From NCBI RefSeq assembly GCF_027409185.1, contig NC_084462.1:21055577-21119576 (forward strand): a stretch of DNA of 64,000 bases. The letters are read 5' to 3'. The notes under the pieces were generated by a model. It was not told where the DNA came from. It saw only the letters and a list, made by a program, of their open reading frames with translations, and made no database searches. Made by a program: the position numbers and the translations under genes. This DNA is from Cynocephalus volans. Its lineage: Eukaryota; Chordata; Mammalia; Dermoptera; Cynocephalidae. Positions 11,640 to 22,672 of this stretch are shown here, in pieces (the stretch's first letter is position 1; every line of letters begins with the position of its first letter).

Positions 11640-11815
11640 AGACTGCCAGCTACACAGGGCAGGGAGTTTATCTGGGTTGGTCACTCTCATCTCTCCAGTA
11701 CTTAGTACCAATAAGTTTTCTGTTTTTGTTTTTGTTTTTCCAGGCAGCTGCCAGAAACAGAATAAGTTCAGAGTGACGCCCAGTACCGGTAAGTATTTGT
11801 TGAATGAATTAACAG
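11640..11815 (+). repeat. L2-like LINE 3' end fragment
   Basis: Contains 'cagggcagggagtttatctg', 'ctctccagtacttagtacc' and 'taagtatttgttgaatgaatt', which resemble the conserved L2 3' end. Interrupted by a (TTTTTG)n-like stretch. Confidence 0.5.
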
Positions 11816-12937
11816 ATGAAGTCAAATTGGAGATACCATGTTACACCTACTAATGTAGCAAAAACTATTCAGTGTGCACACAAGTAGGGCATCTGACCAA
11901 AGATGGGCAAACCACTCTCTCTCCCTCCCAGGAACCTAGAGCTGAGGCACACTGGAACCAAAGGTGGCTGGGTTGAACTGACAAATAGAGGCACCTTAGG
12001 GAGACAGTCCCTTGGGTTCCCACTGCTGAGAACCTAAGTTCTTCTGGTTCCCACCCTTCCTGTGAACTACCCTTGTGTCCTTCCTCTTTTCCTTGCCTAA
12101 TTCACTGAAGATTGGGCTCTATTGCTTGCAAAAAGAGGACCCTAACAAATGCAGAAATTGGTACTGGAAGTGGTGTTTAGGCACAGACCTTCCAGGGAAA
12201 TGTGGGATATCTGGAACTGGTTACTGGGCCAAGATGGAGCAAAAGGCCAGGAGATCCCCATGCATGTTTCAGGATGCAGAAGTGTGTTCCACTAAAACAA
12301 CTAATCCAAGTATCACCTGAGGTCACCAGGGGCCACAGGTTTTGATGTTGAAGCTCTGGATCAATTCAAAGGGAACAAGGGTTTCTGGGACTACAACATA
12401 GGGTGCTTCCGTTTGATGGCACATCTTCCCTCCCAGAGAGATCTCAGTGTTCCTTTGCCAAGGCCCAGATTGAACTGGGCCCTTCCTGGAGCTGCTCTGA
12501 GAGCACCTTGAAGTGCTGGTAGCCACAGGCTTAAGACTTTGGAAAACCTGGGTCTAATGTTGATTCCTGGGTCACTGAAAGGGAGCTCCTACTGGACAAA
12601 GTATTCATTTGCTAGGGCTGCCGTTAAAAAGTACCACATAGAAAACATTTTTTTAAAAAAAGGATAAATAAATAAATAAAATGAAAAAGTACCACAAACC
12701 GGGTGGCTTAAACAATAGCAATGTATTGTCTCACAGTTCTGGAGGCTGGAAGTCCTGCATGAAGGTGTCAGCAGGGGTGGTTCCTTCTGGGAGCTGTGAG
12801 AGAATCTGCTCCAGGCCTCGCCCCTGCCTTCTAGTGGTTTCTCAGCCATCTTTCGCCTTCCTTGGCTTGTAGCTGCGTCACCCTAGTCTCTGCTGTCGTC
12901 TTCACACGGTGTGTGTGTCTGTGTCCAGACTTTCCCT

Positions 12938-13165
12938 TGTGATCCAAAGTGAAGGCCACGTGATGACAGAGGCTGAGATGGGAGTGATGCATCTACAAGC
13001 CGGGGATCGCCAGTCCCACCAGAGCCAGCGGAGGGGCCTGGAGCAGATCCTCCCTCAGACCCTCCAGAAGGGGACAACCCTGCCCACACTGTGACTTTGG
13101 ACTTCTGGCCTCCTGAACCACAAGAGAATAAATTCCTGTTATTAAAGTCAAAACAAAACAAATTT
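12938..13165 (+). repeat. LTR-derived fragment with A-rich tail nested in copy A
   Basis: The segment includes 'gagtgatgcatctacaagcc', 'ggacttctggcctcctgaac', then GAGAATAAATTCCTG and an A-rich end (AAAGTCAAAACAAAACAAA). It interrupts the repeat seen uninterrupted at 58.3-58.7 kb. The A-rich end after an AATAAA suggests retroposition of a polyadenylated LTR-derived transcript. Confidence 0.5.
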
Positions 13166-13343
13166 TCCCTTTTCATAAGGACAACTGTCATATTGGATTA
13201 GAGCCAACCCTAATGTCTAATGACCTCAACTTAACCTAACATTACGTCTGCAATGAGCCTTTTTCCAAACAAGGTATGGGCAGGCAGTGGGTGGGTGGTT
13301 AGAACTTCAACAATATGAATTGGGGGCAGGGGAGACATAATTC

Positions 13344-13448
13344 TTTTTTTTTTTTTTTTTTTGGCAGCTAGCCTGTATGAGGATCTGAACCTGTGACCTT
13401 GGGGTTATAAGGCTGTGCTCTAACCTGCTGAACTAACCAGCCGGCCCC
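13344..13448 (-). mobile_element. tRNA-Ile-like t-SINE monomer
   Basis: Poly-T followed by the reverse complement of a tRNA-like body with 'ccttggggttataaggctgt' and 'gaactaaccagccggcccc'. It splits the end of an older repeat whose 'acataattc'/'acgcaattc' flanks look like a diverged target-site duplication. Confidence 0.88.
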
Positions 13449-13489
13449 CATGGAGGGACGCAATTCAACTTATAACAGACTCACAACCC

Positions 13490-15880
13490 TACCAGATACT
13501 TTACATGAACATCGGGGCATTAATGGGGGAAGATGGAGATGCTGACCATTGAAACAGTGATATTTGGAAGAAATGTTGGAACCCAAGGACTGGACATCTT
13601 GTAATTCCTCTGAAACATCCCACAGCCCAGGCGAGCCATGCCCCCGGGGCGGGGGGAGCTGAGCACGCCCTCGGCCTCGCCTCCACTGATGTTCTCTGGG
13701 TGATCAGAGAACTGCCCAAGGACCAAACTCAGAACAGAGGAGGGAGAAGAAGAGGAACACCTAGGAAAAAAAATGACAAGAACGCACCAACTTACATCTC
13801 TAGAAACCTGAGACTTCTTAGTGGGGTGGGGGGAAGTATGAGCAAACCCAGCCCCAGACAGCAGAATGTGATTTGGGTCGAGCTGAATGCAAGGACCATG
13901 TGCTAATGGGAGTCAGTGTTTTTGTACCAACTTGCACACAGGGCATGATGCCAGCAGTTTTTGGAGGAGCCAGTGCCACCCTGAACCAAACACAGGCCTG
14001 TGCCTGGGTGCATTGCCTTTGGCCTGGGATTGAGGAAAAATCCAGAGACTTTGGGCAGGAATGCTAGGCTAGACAGAGCACAGGAACCTGCCACTGACCA
14101 TCTCCCCCCTCAATTATTTCTCCCAAAAGGGCTCAGAGGGCTTCACCCTTGATTTATGAAATGGGCTGATGACAGAAGCACTGGGATCATTGAAAGTTCT
14201 TTACTGGCCAGGCGTGGTGGCTGGTGGCAAGCAGGCCATTGAAATGGAATTCCTAGTCTGAGCAGGGACTGAGAGACATTCCACTGGCTGAGGCAAAGTG
14301 GGATGCCTCACTTGTATGGGTGGGTGCAAATCAGCTCTCAAGGAATGGTCTGACCCGCAGACCTCGCTGGCTGTGGTTAGTAAAACCAGTGGGCAGCCCA
14401 GAAGGAAAATACTTGATGTGTGAAACCCAAACCTTCACAAGTCTGAAGAATAGAAGCTTGACCCAGGCCACCATGCAGCTGACACAGCCTCTCCTCTGGT
14501 GCCTGTGCCAGAGCCTTGCATTCACTGCAGATTGGGGACACACCTGGGCCTGTCGGTGAAGAAAGTTTCAGTCTCAGGTTTGGTTCCCTGGGAAGCTACT
14601 TTGGGGTGGAGGTTGGCATGCAGGAGCCTCCTGGCGGATGGCTCTTGAGACCAGCATGTGGGTACTGGAAGAGAAAAGGGAAGCAAGGCACGCTAGACAG
14701 CAGAAGGCTTTGCACTATGATGTAGTCTCAGTGACAGGCCCAGCCGACTCCATGGGGACCTCAGAAGCCAGATGGCTTTTCGGAGTTGTCCCAATTTGGG
14801 ATAAAGAGGCAGGGACTTTATAAACCTGCATAAATCATATTAGATACAGGCTACCCTGGGGAGAGACGTGACTTTGGGCCAGGTGTTGCTGTTTGACCAA
14901 GGCAGTTCTGGAGAGGGCTGACTTGAGCGCTATCTGCTGGTAGCACTTTCGGCAGCTCGGGGAACAAGTCCTCTAATCCTGAAGGGGATAAGAGTCTGAG
15001 TAGTACATCCTGGCATCCAGTGCAGGCTCCTTGCCATCCCACCCCAGCCCAGGGCTCACCATCCAGGCCCTGGGCTAAGGCCACTGGGTGGAGAACACTG
15101 GGGCTGGGTAGCAGCTGCTCCTTGCACACTAAGTCAGGTAGTCCACACAACACATGATGGAAGTGGCAGGATTTTCAGGGCTCAAGGGTAGCCTGACTTG
15201 CAGAAATCACTGGCTAAGGTAAATTTATCAATACGGCCCTAGAAATAAAATTAATGAGCAATCAATCTGGGTTTTATGAGATTGTGTCACCAGAAAAACC
15301 CCAAGCCTGGCATGCAAGGGTCTGTCGTTGGCTCTCTGCCTCTCAGATCATCCCCAGACCCAAGGAAAGAGCAAGTCACATCTGTGGGAAGGGTATCTAA
15401 GAAGGTAAGGGGGGACTCCCCTACCTCTCCCGCTGATTACAACTGAAACCTTGGAAAAACACAGAAAGCAATTACCTGAAAACTGAAAAGTAAATAATAG
15501 TAGGCAGGTTGGGAAGGAAAGTCCAAACATGAAGAAAAACCAGTATGGCAGAGACTGGGTTCCTGGCTGTTATTTTTCCTCCTTTATGTAGTGGCCTTGG
15601 CCTGAGGGTGGGCTCAACAGGGAGCTGCATAGCAGGTACACACAGCAAAACTCCCAAGAGAACCAGGCTGTATAGGTAGAGACTGGGGAACGTGGCCCCT
15701 TGAGCAGGAGAGTGGAGGAGAAGGTCTGGATTGTTCTTTTCTCATTTTTTTTCCAGTCCTACCCTGAGCTGGTCCCTGTTGCAGAACTGCAGTGCCATGT
15801 TGGTAGTGGCTAAAGTCCTGAGAGAAAACCCATATTTCTAAATAGAGGAACCAGGAGAAAGGGTTCCTGTTGTGTGAAAA
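13490..15880. other. Intergenic sequence, no gene seen
   Basis: No supported gene. Part may be the degraded 5' end of the L1 that is recognisable from about 16.4 kb. Open frames are short and motif-free. Confidence 0.45.
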
Positions 15881-16389
15881 GTGTAAGAAGAATCCCTATT
15901 ATTTTTTCTGTCTTTTTTCTCACCGGTTTACCCGCAAAGTAGGCTCAATCACACAGAACCATGCTACAATACAGGAGGCTGATCTTCCTACAGAACCTCA
16001 TCTTCCAGCTCAGAGGGACCTGGAAAAGGAGACCTTGGGAGTCAGGGAGTGTAGAGGAAATTTTGGAGGGAAGGAAGCTTAAGAAGGGGCTCCCCTAATT
16101 CTACCTATGAACTAACACAAGTCCCAACAGCACTTCCATGGAGCACACGCAAAGAAACACAGCAAAAGGTTTGAGAACTGAGCTGTGTTATAAACCACCA
16201 CCTAGGTCCCTGAGTGGCAGATGCGAGGGCAGACCCAAACAGCAAAGGCTTTGAAAACTGAACTGCCATTGGGACCTCTGTCCACACAAGGAAAGAGAAA
16301 CTTGTAGTCTTAACCAGGTTGATGGTCTGCTAAAAATGAAACAACAACAACAACAAAAAAACCAAACAAACACAACATTCCAACATTCT

Positions 16390-17770
16390 TCAGAGAATGT
16401 AACAGGACCCGAAAACTCACAAAATAATACAACATTGCAAATATAGAAGATATAATCCAGAATTATTCAACATACCAAGAACCAGGAACATCTGACCAAT
16501 TCACAAGGGAAAAGACAATCAACAGCTGCCAACCCTGTGATGACACAGATGTTGAAATTACCAAGGATTTTAAAGCAACTATCATAGCTATCCTGCATGA
16601 GGTTATGGTCTCAAAATGAATGGAACAAGTTTTTAGCAGATAAATAGAAACTTTTTTTTTTTTTTTAAAAAAGGACCATATGAAGAATTTAGAACTTGAA
16701 AACACAATTCAGTCATGCACTGCATAATGACATTTTGGTCAAGGATGGACTGCATATACCACAGTGGTCCCATAAGATTATAATGGAGCTGAAAAATTCC
16801 TACCTTAGTGCTGTCATAGCTGTCCTAATGTTGTAGCACAATTGCTTTATTTTTAAAATAAATTTAGTGCAGCCTAAGGATAGTTTATAAAGTGTACAAT
16901 AGTGTACAGTAATGTCCTAGGCCTTCACACTCACCACTCACTCACTGACTCACCCAGAGCAACCTCCAGTCCTGCAAGCTCCTTTCATGGTAAGTGCCCT
17001 GTACAGGTGTACCATTTATTATCTTTTATATCATATTTTTACTGTGCCTTTTCTATGTTTAGATACACAAATACCATTGTGTTTTAATTGCTTACAGTAT
17101 TCAGTACAGTAACATGCTGTACAGGTTTGCAGTCTACGAGCAGTGGGCTCTGTACATAGTAGACTATACCATCTAGGTTTGTATAAGTACACTCTGTGAT
17201 GTTCCCACAATGACTAAATCATATAACATCACATTTCTCAGAACATACACCCATCATTAAGTAAGTGACGCATTACTGTGTCTGAAATCTAAAAAAGAAC
17301 CACTGCATGGGCCCTATAACAGAATGGAGATGACAGAAGACAGAGCCAGTAAGGTTGAAGATAGATCAATAGAAATTACAGGGTGAAAAAGAATGAAAAA
17401 ATAAACAGCCTCAGGGACCTATGGAGCCATATCCAAAGATCTAACAATAGCATCATTGAGTTCCTGAAGGAAAGGAGAAAGAGACTGGTGCAGAGAAAAT
17501 GTTTGAAGAAATAATAGCTGAAAGCATCCCAAATTTGGCAAAAGACTTAAATTCACAGGTTCAAGAATCTCAGTGAACCCAAAAAGAATGTTAAAAAAAA
17601 AAAATCACACACACACATACCCCCCCAAACACATTATATCAAACTGCTGAAAACCAGACAAGGAAAAAAATCTTGAGAACAGCCAGAGAAAAACTTCACA
17701 TTACAGATAGGGGTATAAGAATTCAAATGACGGTGAATTTCTCATCAGACACAGTGGAATTGGGTTTCAG
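16390..17770 (+). repeat. Old L1/HAL1-like LINE, ORF1 region, split by a DNA transposon
   Basis: Phrases typical of ancient L1 5' and ORF1 DNA are present: 'gatgttgaaattaccaagga', 'ctgaaagcatcccaaatttg', 'cttgagaacagccagagaaa', 'gacggtgaatttctcatcag'. Reading frames are destroyed. The element continues on both sides of the Tigger-like insertion at 16710-17278. Confidence 0.7.
16710..17278 (+). mobile_element. Tigger-like DNA transposon, non-autonomous
   Basis: Terminal inverted repeats begin CAGTCATGCACTGCATAATG on the left and, read from the right end, CAGTAATGCGTCACTTACTT. The inner 'cccataagattataatggag' and 'gtaacatgctgtacaggttt' are familiar from mammalian Tigger relatives. At 569 bp it lacks a transposase gene. 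It is inserted in an L1. Confidence 0.75.
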
Positions 17771-19780
17771 TCCCATCAGGTCATGTGCTCACTCTCAGCC
17801 AATCACTACGGGTGCTGCAATGCTCAGCTTTGCCATGCCTGGGTCATGTGTCTCCCCCTGGTGTCAGGGATGGAGCCAGTGCCTCGGGGTGAAATCAGAG
17901 TGCTCTCATTAGAAGGAAAAGAGGGACTGGATGTTGAGATAAAAACAACAGAGAGCCATCATAACTAGAATATACTGTTATTTATTTATAATTTCCTTAC
18001 CTAGTTGTGACCATAATATACACACTGACTTGCAACAACTTGCTTTCTAAACTAACTATATTTCAGACATCTTCCCATGTAGAATAGCTAACAAAAAAAA
18101 AAAAGGTTCTACTAGATTCCAATTGCAAGGATATACTTAATTTATTTAACCAGGCCCCTACAAATGAATACCTAAGCTGTTTCCTGGTTTTTGCTATTGC
18201 AAATAAGTTTGTGCATAAAATTTAACTGTGAGAATTCTTCTGTGAGATATTCTACCTAGCAGTAGAATTGCTGGTCAAAAAATACACATATTTTAAGTTT
18301 TGATGAATATTGCCCTACTGGATCTCTGACAAAGTTGTACCAATGTATATCATCACCTGCCAAGAATGATTGTGCCTGTGTTCCCACCACTGTGCTATAC
18401 CAAGAATACTTTCAGTTCCAAATTTCAGAAACACCCAATTAAAACAGGCTTACAGAGGAAAACACTATCATCTCATTGAACAAGAAGTACAATAGGAGGA
18501 AGTTCTAGGGTTGGTTAATTTAGGGGCCCAACAACACCTCCATGACCAACTTCCCAGGAGGATTGCAAGATGACCACTACTTCAGAATAGGGGCGCCAGA
18601 TCCTCAACAATGTCTAATAGAAAACAGATGTGTCCCCACCTCTAGTCCCTTTTGGGTTAGAGGACATTCAGGGAAGCCATCTTCTCAGATGTGCCCCACA
18701 TTGGGAACCACATCCCTTGCCCATTACTGAACCAAACGCTGAGCAGAGGGGTGGAAGGACATGCTGGTTAAGACCAGTCACAGCTCACTTGATGGAAGCA
18801 ACTGGCCTCTCGGGCAGCTGTGTTGCCCTTAGCAAGGTTCTCTATCAAGTAGACGGAGATGGTGCAGGAGACAATGATTCTGCCACATCCATCCAACAAC
18901 AAAAGTTGTAATGACTGCCAATATGACAGGCAAAATGATCTCATTGCTTTAATTGGCATTCAAAAAAAATTCTTAGTGATGTTGAACATCATTTCATAAG
19001 TTGGAGAAGGCATGGTTACAATTAAATTACTATATTTTACAGGAATTAGAAAATTTCTGTTATGTTAACAATTTGGATACCAAGTTAATGTCATTTGTTT
19101 CCTTTTGCTTTGTGTTTGTCTGCATTAATTATGTTAAACATTTATATGGTTCCAAAGTCGAAACAGCAAAACAGGATACATTTCATGGTCGTTTCCATTC
19201 CTGTCTCTTGGGCCTGCTCCTCCCCCTCCCCCTAGGCTACCACATTTACTAGTTTTTCCTTTATCCTTCCTCCTTTTCTATTTATACGTCCCCACCCCCT
19301 TTCTTATGCAAAAGGTAGCATGCTACAAACACTTTTCTGTTTTCTTTCCTACTCAGCAACCAATCCTGGTATTACATGTATGGCATTACCCAACCTCCAC
19401 CACTATCTTGACTTCTAACACGAGTTTCCAAATGCAGTGGGGAGGGGGTGGTGGTGGTGTTGTTTTTAACTAAGGAAATACACCATTTAAAAAAAATCAC
19501 ATTTCCATCTTCTCCTGAAGACTAGAAGTCCTGGCAACACTCACCTTGGCCTAAGTGTCCACATTTTGCAAAGATCAGCTCCAAGTGTTCTCCAATTAAG
19601 CGCAGCACCAGTCCCTCCTGGTGGCTGATCCCTGTATTTTCACCTGCTGACACTGACATGACCTGCCTGGTCCCTAAGGACTTCTGAGTTCACAACTCCT
19701 ATTTGGCCCGTCACCAACTGATGGCTATTCAAGCTGTTTCTGGATTTTCCTTATCAAAAAAAAAAAAAAAGCCGCAGTGA
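17771..19780. other. Intergenic sequence with old LINE debris
   Basis: Around 18010-18360 there is L1-like 3' debris ('gtttcctggtttttgctatt'). The rest shows no recognisable gene. Confidence 0.5.
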
Positions 19781-19799
19781 GCCATTTTGTGTGTGTGTG

Positions 19800-20330
19800 T
19801 GTATTTTTCCCAAAGGAAATGAAAACATACAAGTGTGTCCACACAAAAACTTGTACACAAATGTTCACAGCAGCAATATTCATAAAAGGCAAAAAGTAGA
19901 AACAACCCAAATATCCATCAATAAATGAATGGATACAATGTTTTATATCCATACAATGGATTATTATTCAGCTATAAAAAGGAATGAAATCCTGACACAG
20001 GCTACAACATGGATGAACCTTAAAAACATATTAAGTGAAAGAAGCCAGACAGAAGGCCACATAGTGTATGATTCCATCTATACGAAATATTCAGAAAAGG
20101 CAAATCCAGAGACAGAAAGTATATTAGTGGTTGCCAGGGGCCTGGGGGGAGAGGGGTAGTGACTGATAATGGGCATGGAGTTTCTTTTTGGGATGATGAA
20201 ATGTTCTAAAATAGATAGTGGTGATGGTTGCACAACTGTATGAATATACTAAAAACCACTGAATTACACATTTTAAATGGGTATACTGCATATGTAAGCT
20301 GTATCTCAATAGAACTGCTACTTGAAAACA
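19800..20330 (+). repeat. Old L1 3' end
   Basis: Contains 'tgttcacagcagcaatattc', 'atccatcaataaatgaatgg', 'ggattattattcagctataa' and 'gtggttgccaggggcctggg', which are characteristic of the 3' UTR region of old mammalian L1s. Similar copies occur at 41.3-41.9 kb and 39.3-39.7 kb. Confidence 0.8.
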
Positions 20331-22022
20331 AGCAACACAGCAGCAAACATCCTTGAACATCCCTTTTCGTTTCTGGAATTGCTGGATCACAGCGCCATCA
20401 TACTTTTAAATTTCTCCAGAATGCCTGCGCCAACTTAATCTACAGCGTGATTGGTTTGCCCACACCTTTAGCTACACTTTCCATTTTGCCATTCTGATGG
20501 GTGAGTGAAAAAATGGCACCTCACTGCAATCTACATTTCTCTGGCTACCACTTAGGTCGACAGTCTGTTCATATTTATTGGTCATTTGCATTTCCTCTAT
20601 TTTCTGTTCGTGTCTTTTTTTTTTTTTTTTTTTACTGGAATGTCTTTTAATTTGTAGTTCTTTATACGTTCTATATAGATATATATTTTATATCTTATAT
20701 TTTCTCGTATACCAATTTTTAATGTATGTAAAACACTTGGCAAGTGCCTGGCACATAATAATCACTGTAAGAGGAATCATTTTTATTATTAATAAGAAAG
20801 CAAGAATTGGTGGTGTGAAGTCTACCTGTATCTACATTTTCAATAGATTGATTTACTTACTTACCTACTATTAAGAAAACCACCAAAGTCTGTAGCTCTA
20901 GTGGCTTTATTTCCTACTTTTTTTTATTTTGGCAAGAACCACCTTGGCTCTGAGAGGAACTAAGACGTATCTAGCCTTCGGGGACGTCTGCTGAGGCCAC
21001 CTCCTGAGACAGAGCTGTGAGGCCCCACTGCTCAGAGACCTTCTAGAACTAGGAAGCAACGTGAGAGCTGCTTTTCAATCCTTTCAGGAAACACTTGGTA
21101 CCAGTTAAATACCAGGAGCCGGCCCAGTGCTAATCCCTTCAGTTCCATGGCTGTGTCCCACCTAAAGAGAAGGAAGCAGACACCACTTCGGTTCTTGATC
21201 TAATGTCAGCTGATCGACACATAAACAGGAAACACATTAATCAGGGATAATGAAATCAAACTCAAAGAAAAGAAAGTTTCCTTTGTGTTCACAGCTCTCC
21301 AAAGCAATCTGAAAACAAGTTCCCGAGAGGCTTCACCTTGCAGGCTGGTTCCTCTGCTCTGGCTGCGACTGTGAAGACCTGGCTGACACTCTAGGGGCCC
21401 AAGGAAAGCTGGGGGCTCTTGACCCTGAGAAAAGACACGTGGTCCTCGCCAACCAAAGACAGCCCTTACAGGAGCTAACTCCATTAGCTCATGTTCCTGA
21501 TCTTGATAGATGCCTTAAACTCCAGGTTTAACACATACACACACGAATTTGTTAGGCCATCTGGTTTGGTCTGGTCTTCTAGGTTATGGCTGTCAACCAG
21601 GAACCGAAGGATAAATAAACCACAAGATTAAATATCCCTACAAGTGAATCTTAGTCCTTTGATGTTTTATTGTTTGCCGTTACCATGTCTCAATTCTCAC
21701 TTTCAGGCTAGGGGAGCCAGGGTGACACGGTTACTAATCTTCTCTTCCTCCCAAAATCAAGAAATGAGAACTCAAAAGCAGATACCTTACAATCCTGGAC
21801 TAGGAAAAAACTCCTGAGGGCTGAATTTTGTACCTGAAGGAAGAAAGAACACGAACCCAAAACAAACTGGAGTGCTCTTTGTGCCAGCAGACCCCAGGCA
21901 CCTAGTTCAGCGCAGGGACACTGTGTTTGCAGTGTTTCTGTCAAAAGAAGTAGCTAAAAACTAGTGCTCAATCTTCTTATCATGATCATCACAGATTGGG
22001 AAGAAAACTTCTGCAGCTCACA
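20331..22022. other. Intergenic sequence downstream of INTS15
   Basis: No gene is seen between the L1 and the putative INTS15 polyadenylation signals. It includes a T-run at about 20614-20632 and mostly unique DNA. Confidence 0.5.
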
Positions 22023-22672
22023 TTTATTACATTGTTAAAATATATTCCATAAAATCTATTACACTGTTTAGAAAAAATTTATTTGAACATATGAAAGGAA
22101 AATTTAGAGACCCCCAATAAAACAGAGAAGTTCCTTTCTTAGGTGATGAGGAAATCCCGACAGGTTTCCCTGAGCAGTGCTGAGTGCTATGCACAAGCCT
22201 ACAGGCATGACGTTTCAGCCCTGAGCTCCCGGAGCTGCAGAAAGAGCCTGTATGTATGGCAGGGACACATCACTTCACAAGGAAAGAGGCCAGACAGACT
22301 TGCAAACGCGGCTCCTGATGTCAGCATTCCTCACGGCACAGGCTCAGAGTGTCTGAAGTGACACATAAGAGAACAAAGGTTCACAGAATTGGCGTATTTT
22401 AAAAACACCTGCAGCACTCTTTCTGCAGAGGGCTGGACGTTCTTCCTTTCATCCATCCAATCTGGATTTTTAAGAATATGACCAGACAGGAGGCACCTGG
22501 ACTGCGACGACTCAGAACTTCTGCACTAAGACGGTTCTGCTGGCAAGGAGGGGCCACTGGCTGCCTCCCCAAGGTCCTCTTCTGTGGGGTCCGTCACCCC
22601 TTCCTCCAGAAGGCTTCCTCCAACCCAGGTGCACAAGGCACACTGCCGCTTGGCGGCACTCAAGAGGCCAGC
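22023..22672 (-). other. Probable INTS15 3' UTR with polyadenylation signals
   Basis: On the minus strand, AATAAA occurs at 22078-22083 and again at 22023-22028, about 590 and 650 bases after the INTS15 stop codon. The 3' UTR probably ends near one of these. The actual cleavage site is not visible. Confidence 0.6.

Larger units (their letters stand above)
12603..13490 (+). repeat. Ancient interspersed repeat, copy A, with nested insertions
   Basis: Begins 'catttgctagggctgccgtt' and has 'ctcacagttctggaggctgg'. A second copy at 58278-58665 aligns over its length. Relative to that copy, this one is broken by an LTR-derived segment (about 12938-13165) and by a t-SINE (13344-13448). Its end reads 'gacgcaattcaacttataac'. 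I know the repeat as a common mammalian one but do not name it. Confidence 0.7.

Noticed and set aside
14205-14235. Alu-like start 'ggccaggcgtggtggct'
   Set aside because: Only about 17 bases resemble an Alu; the following sequence does not, and no 7SL-derived body or tail follows.
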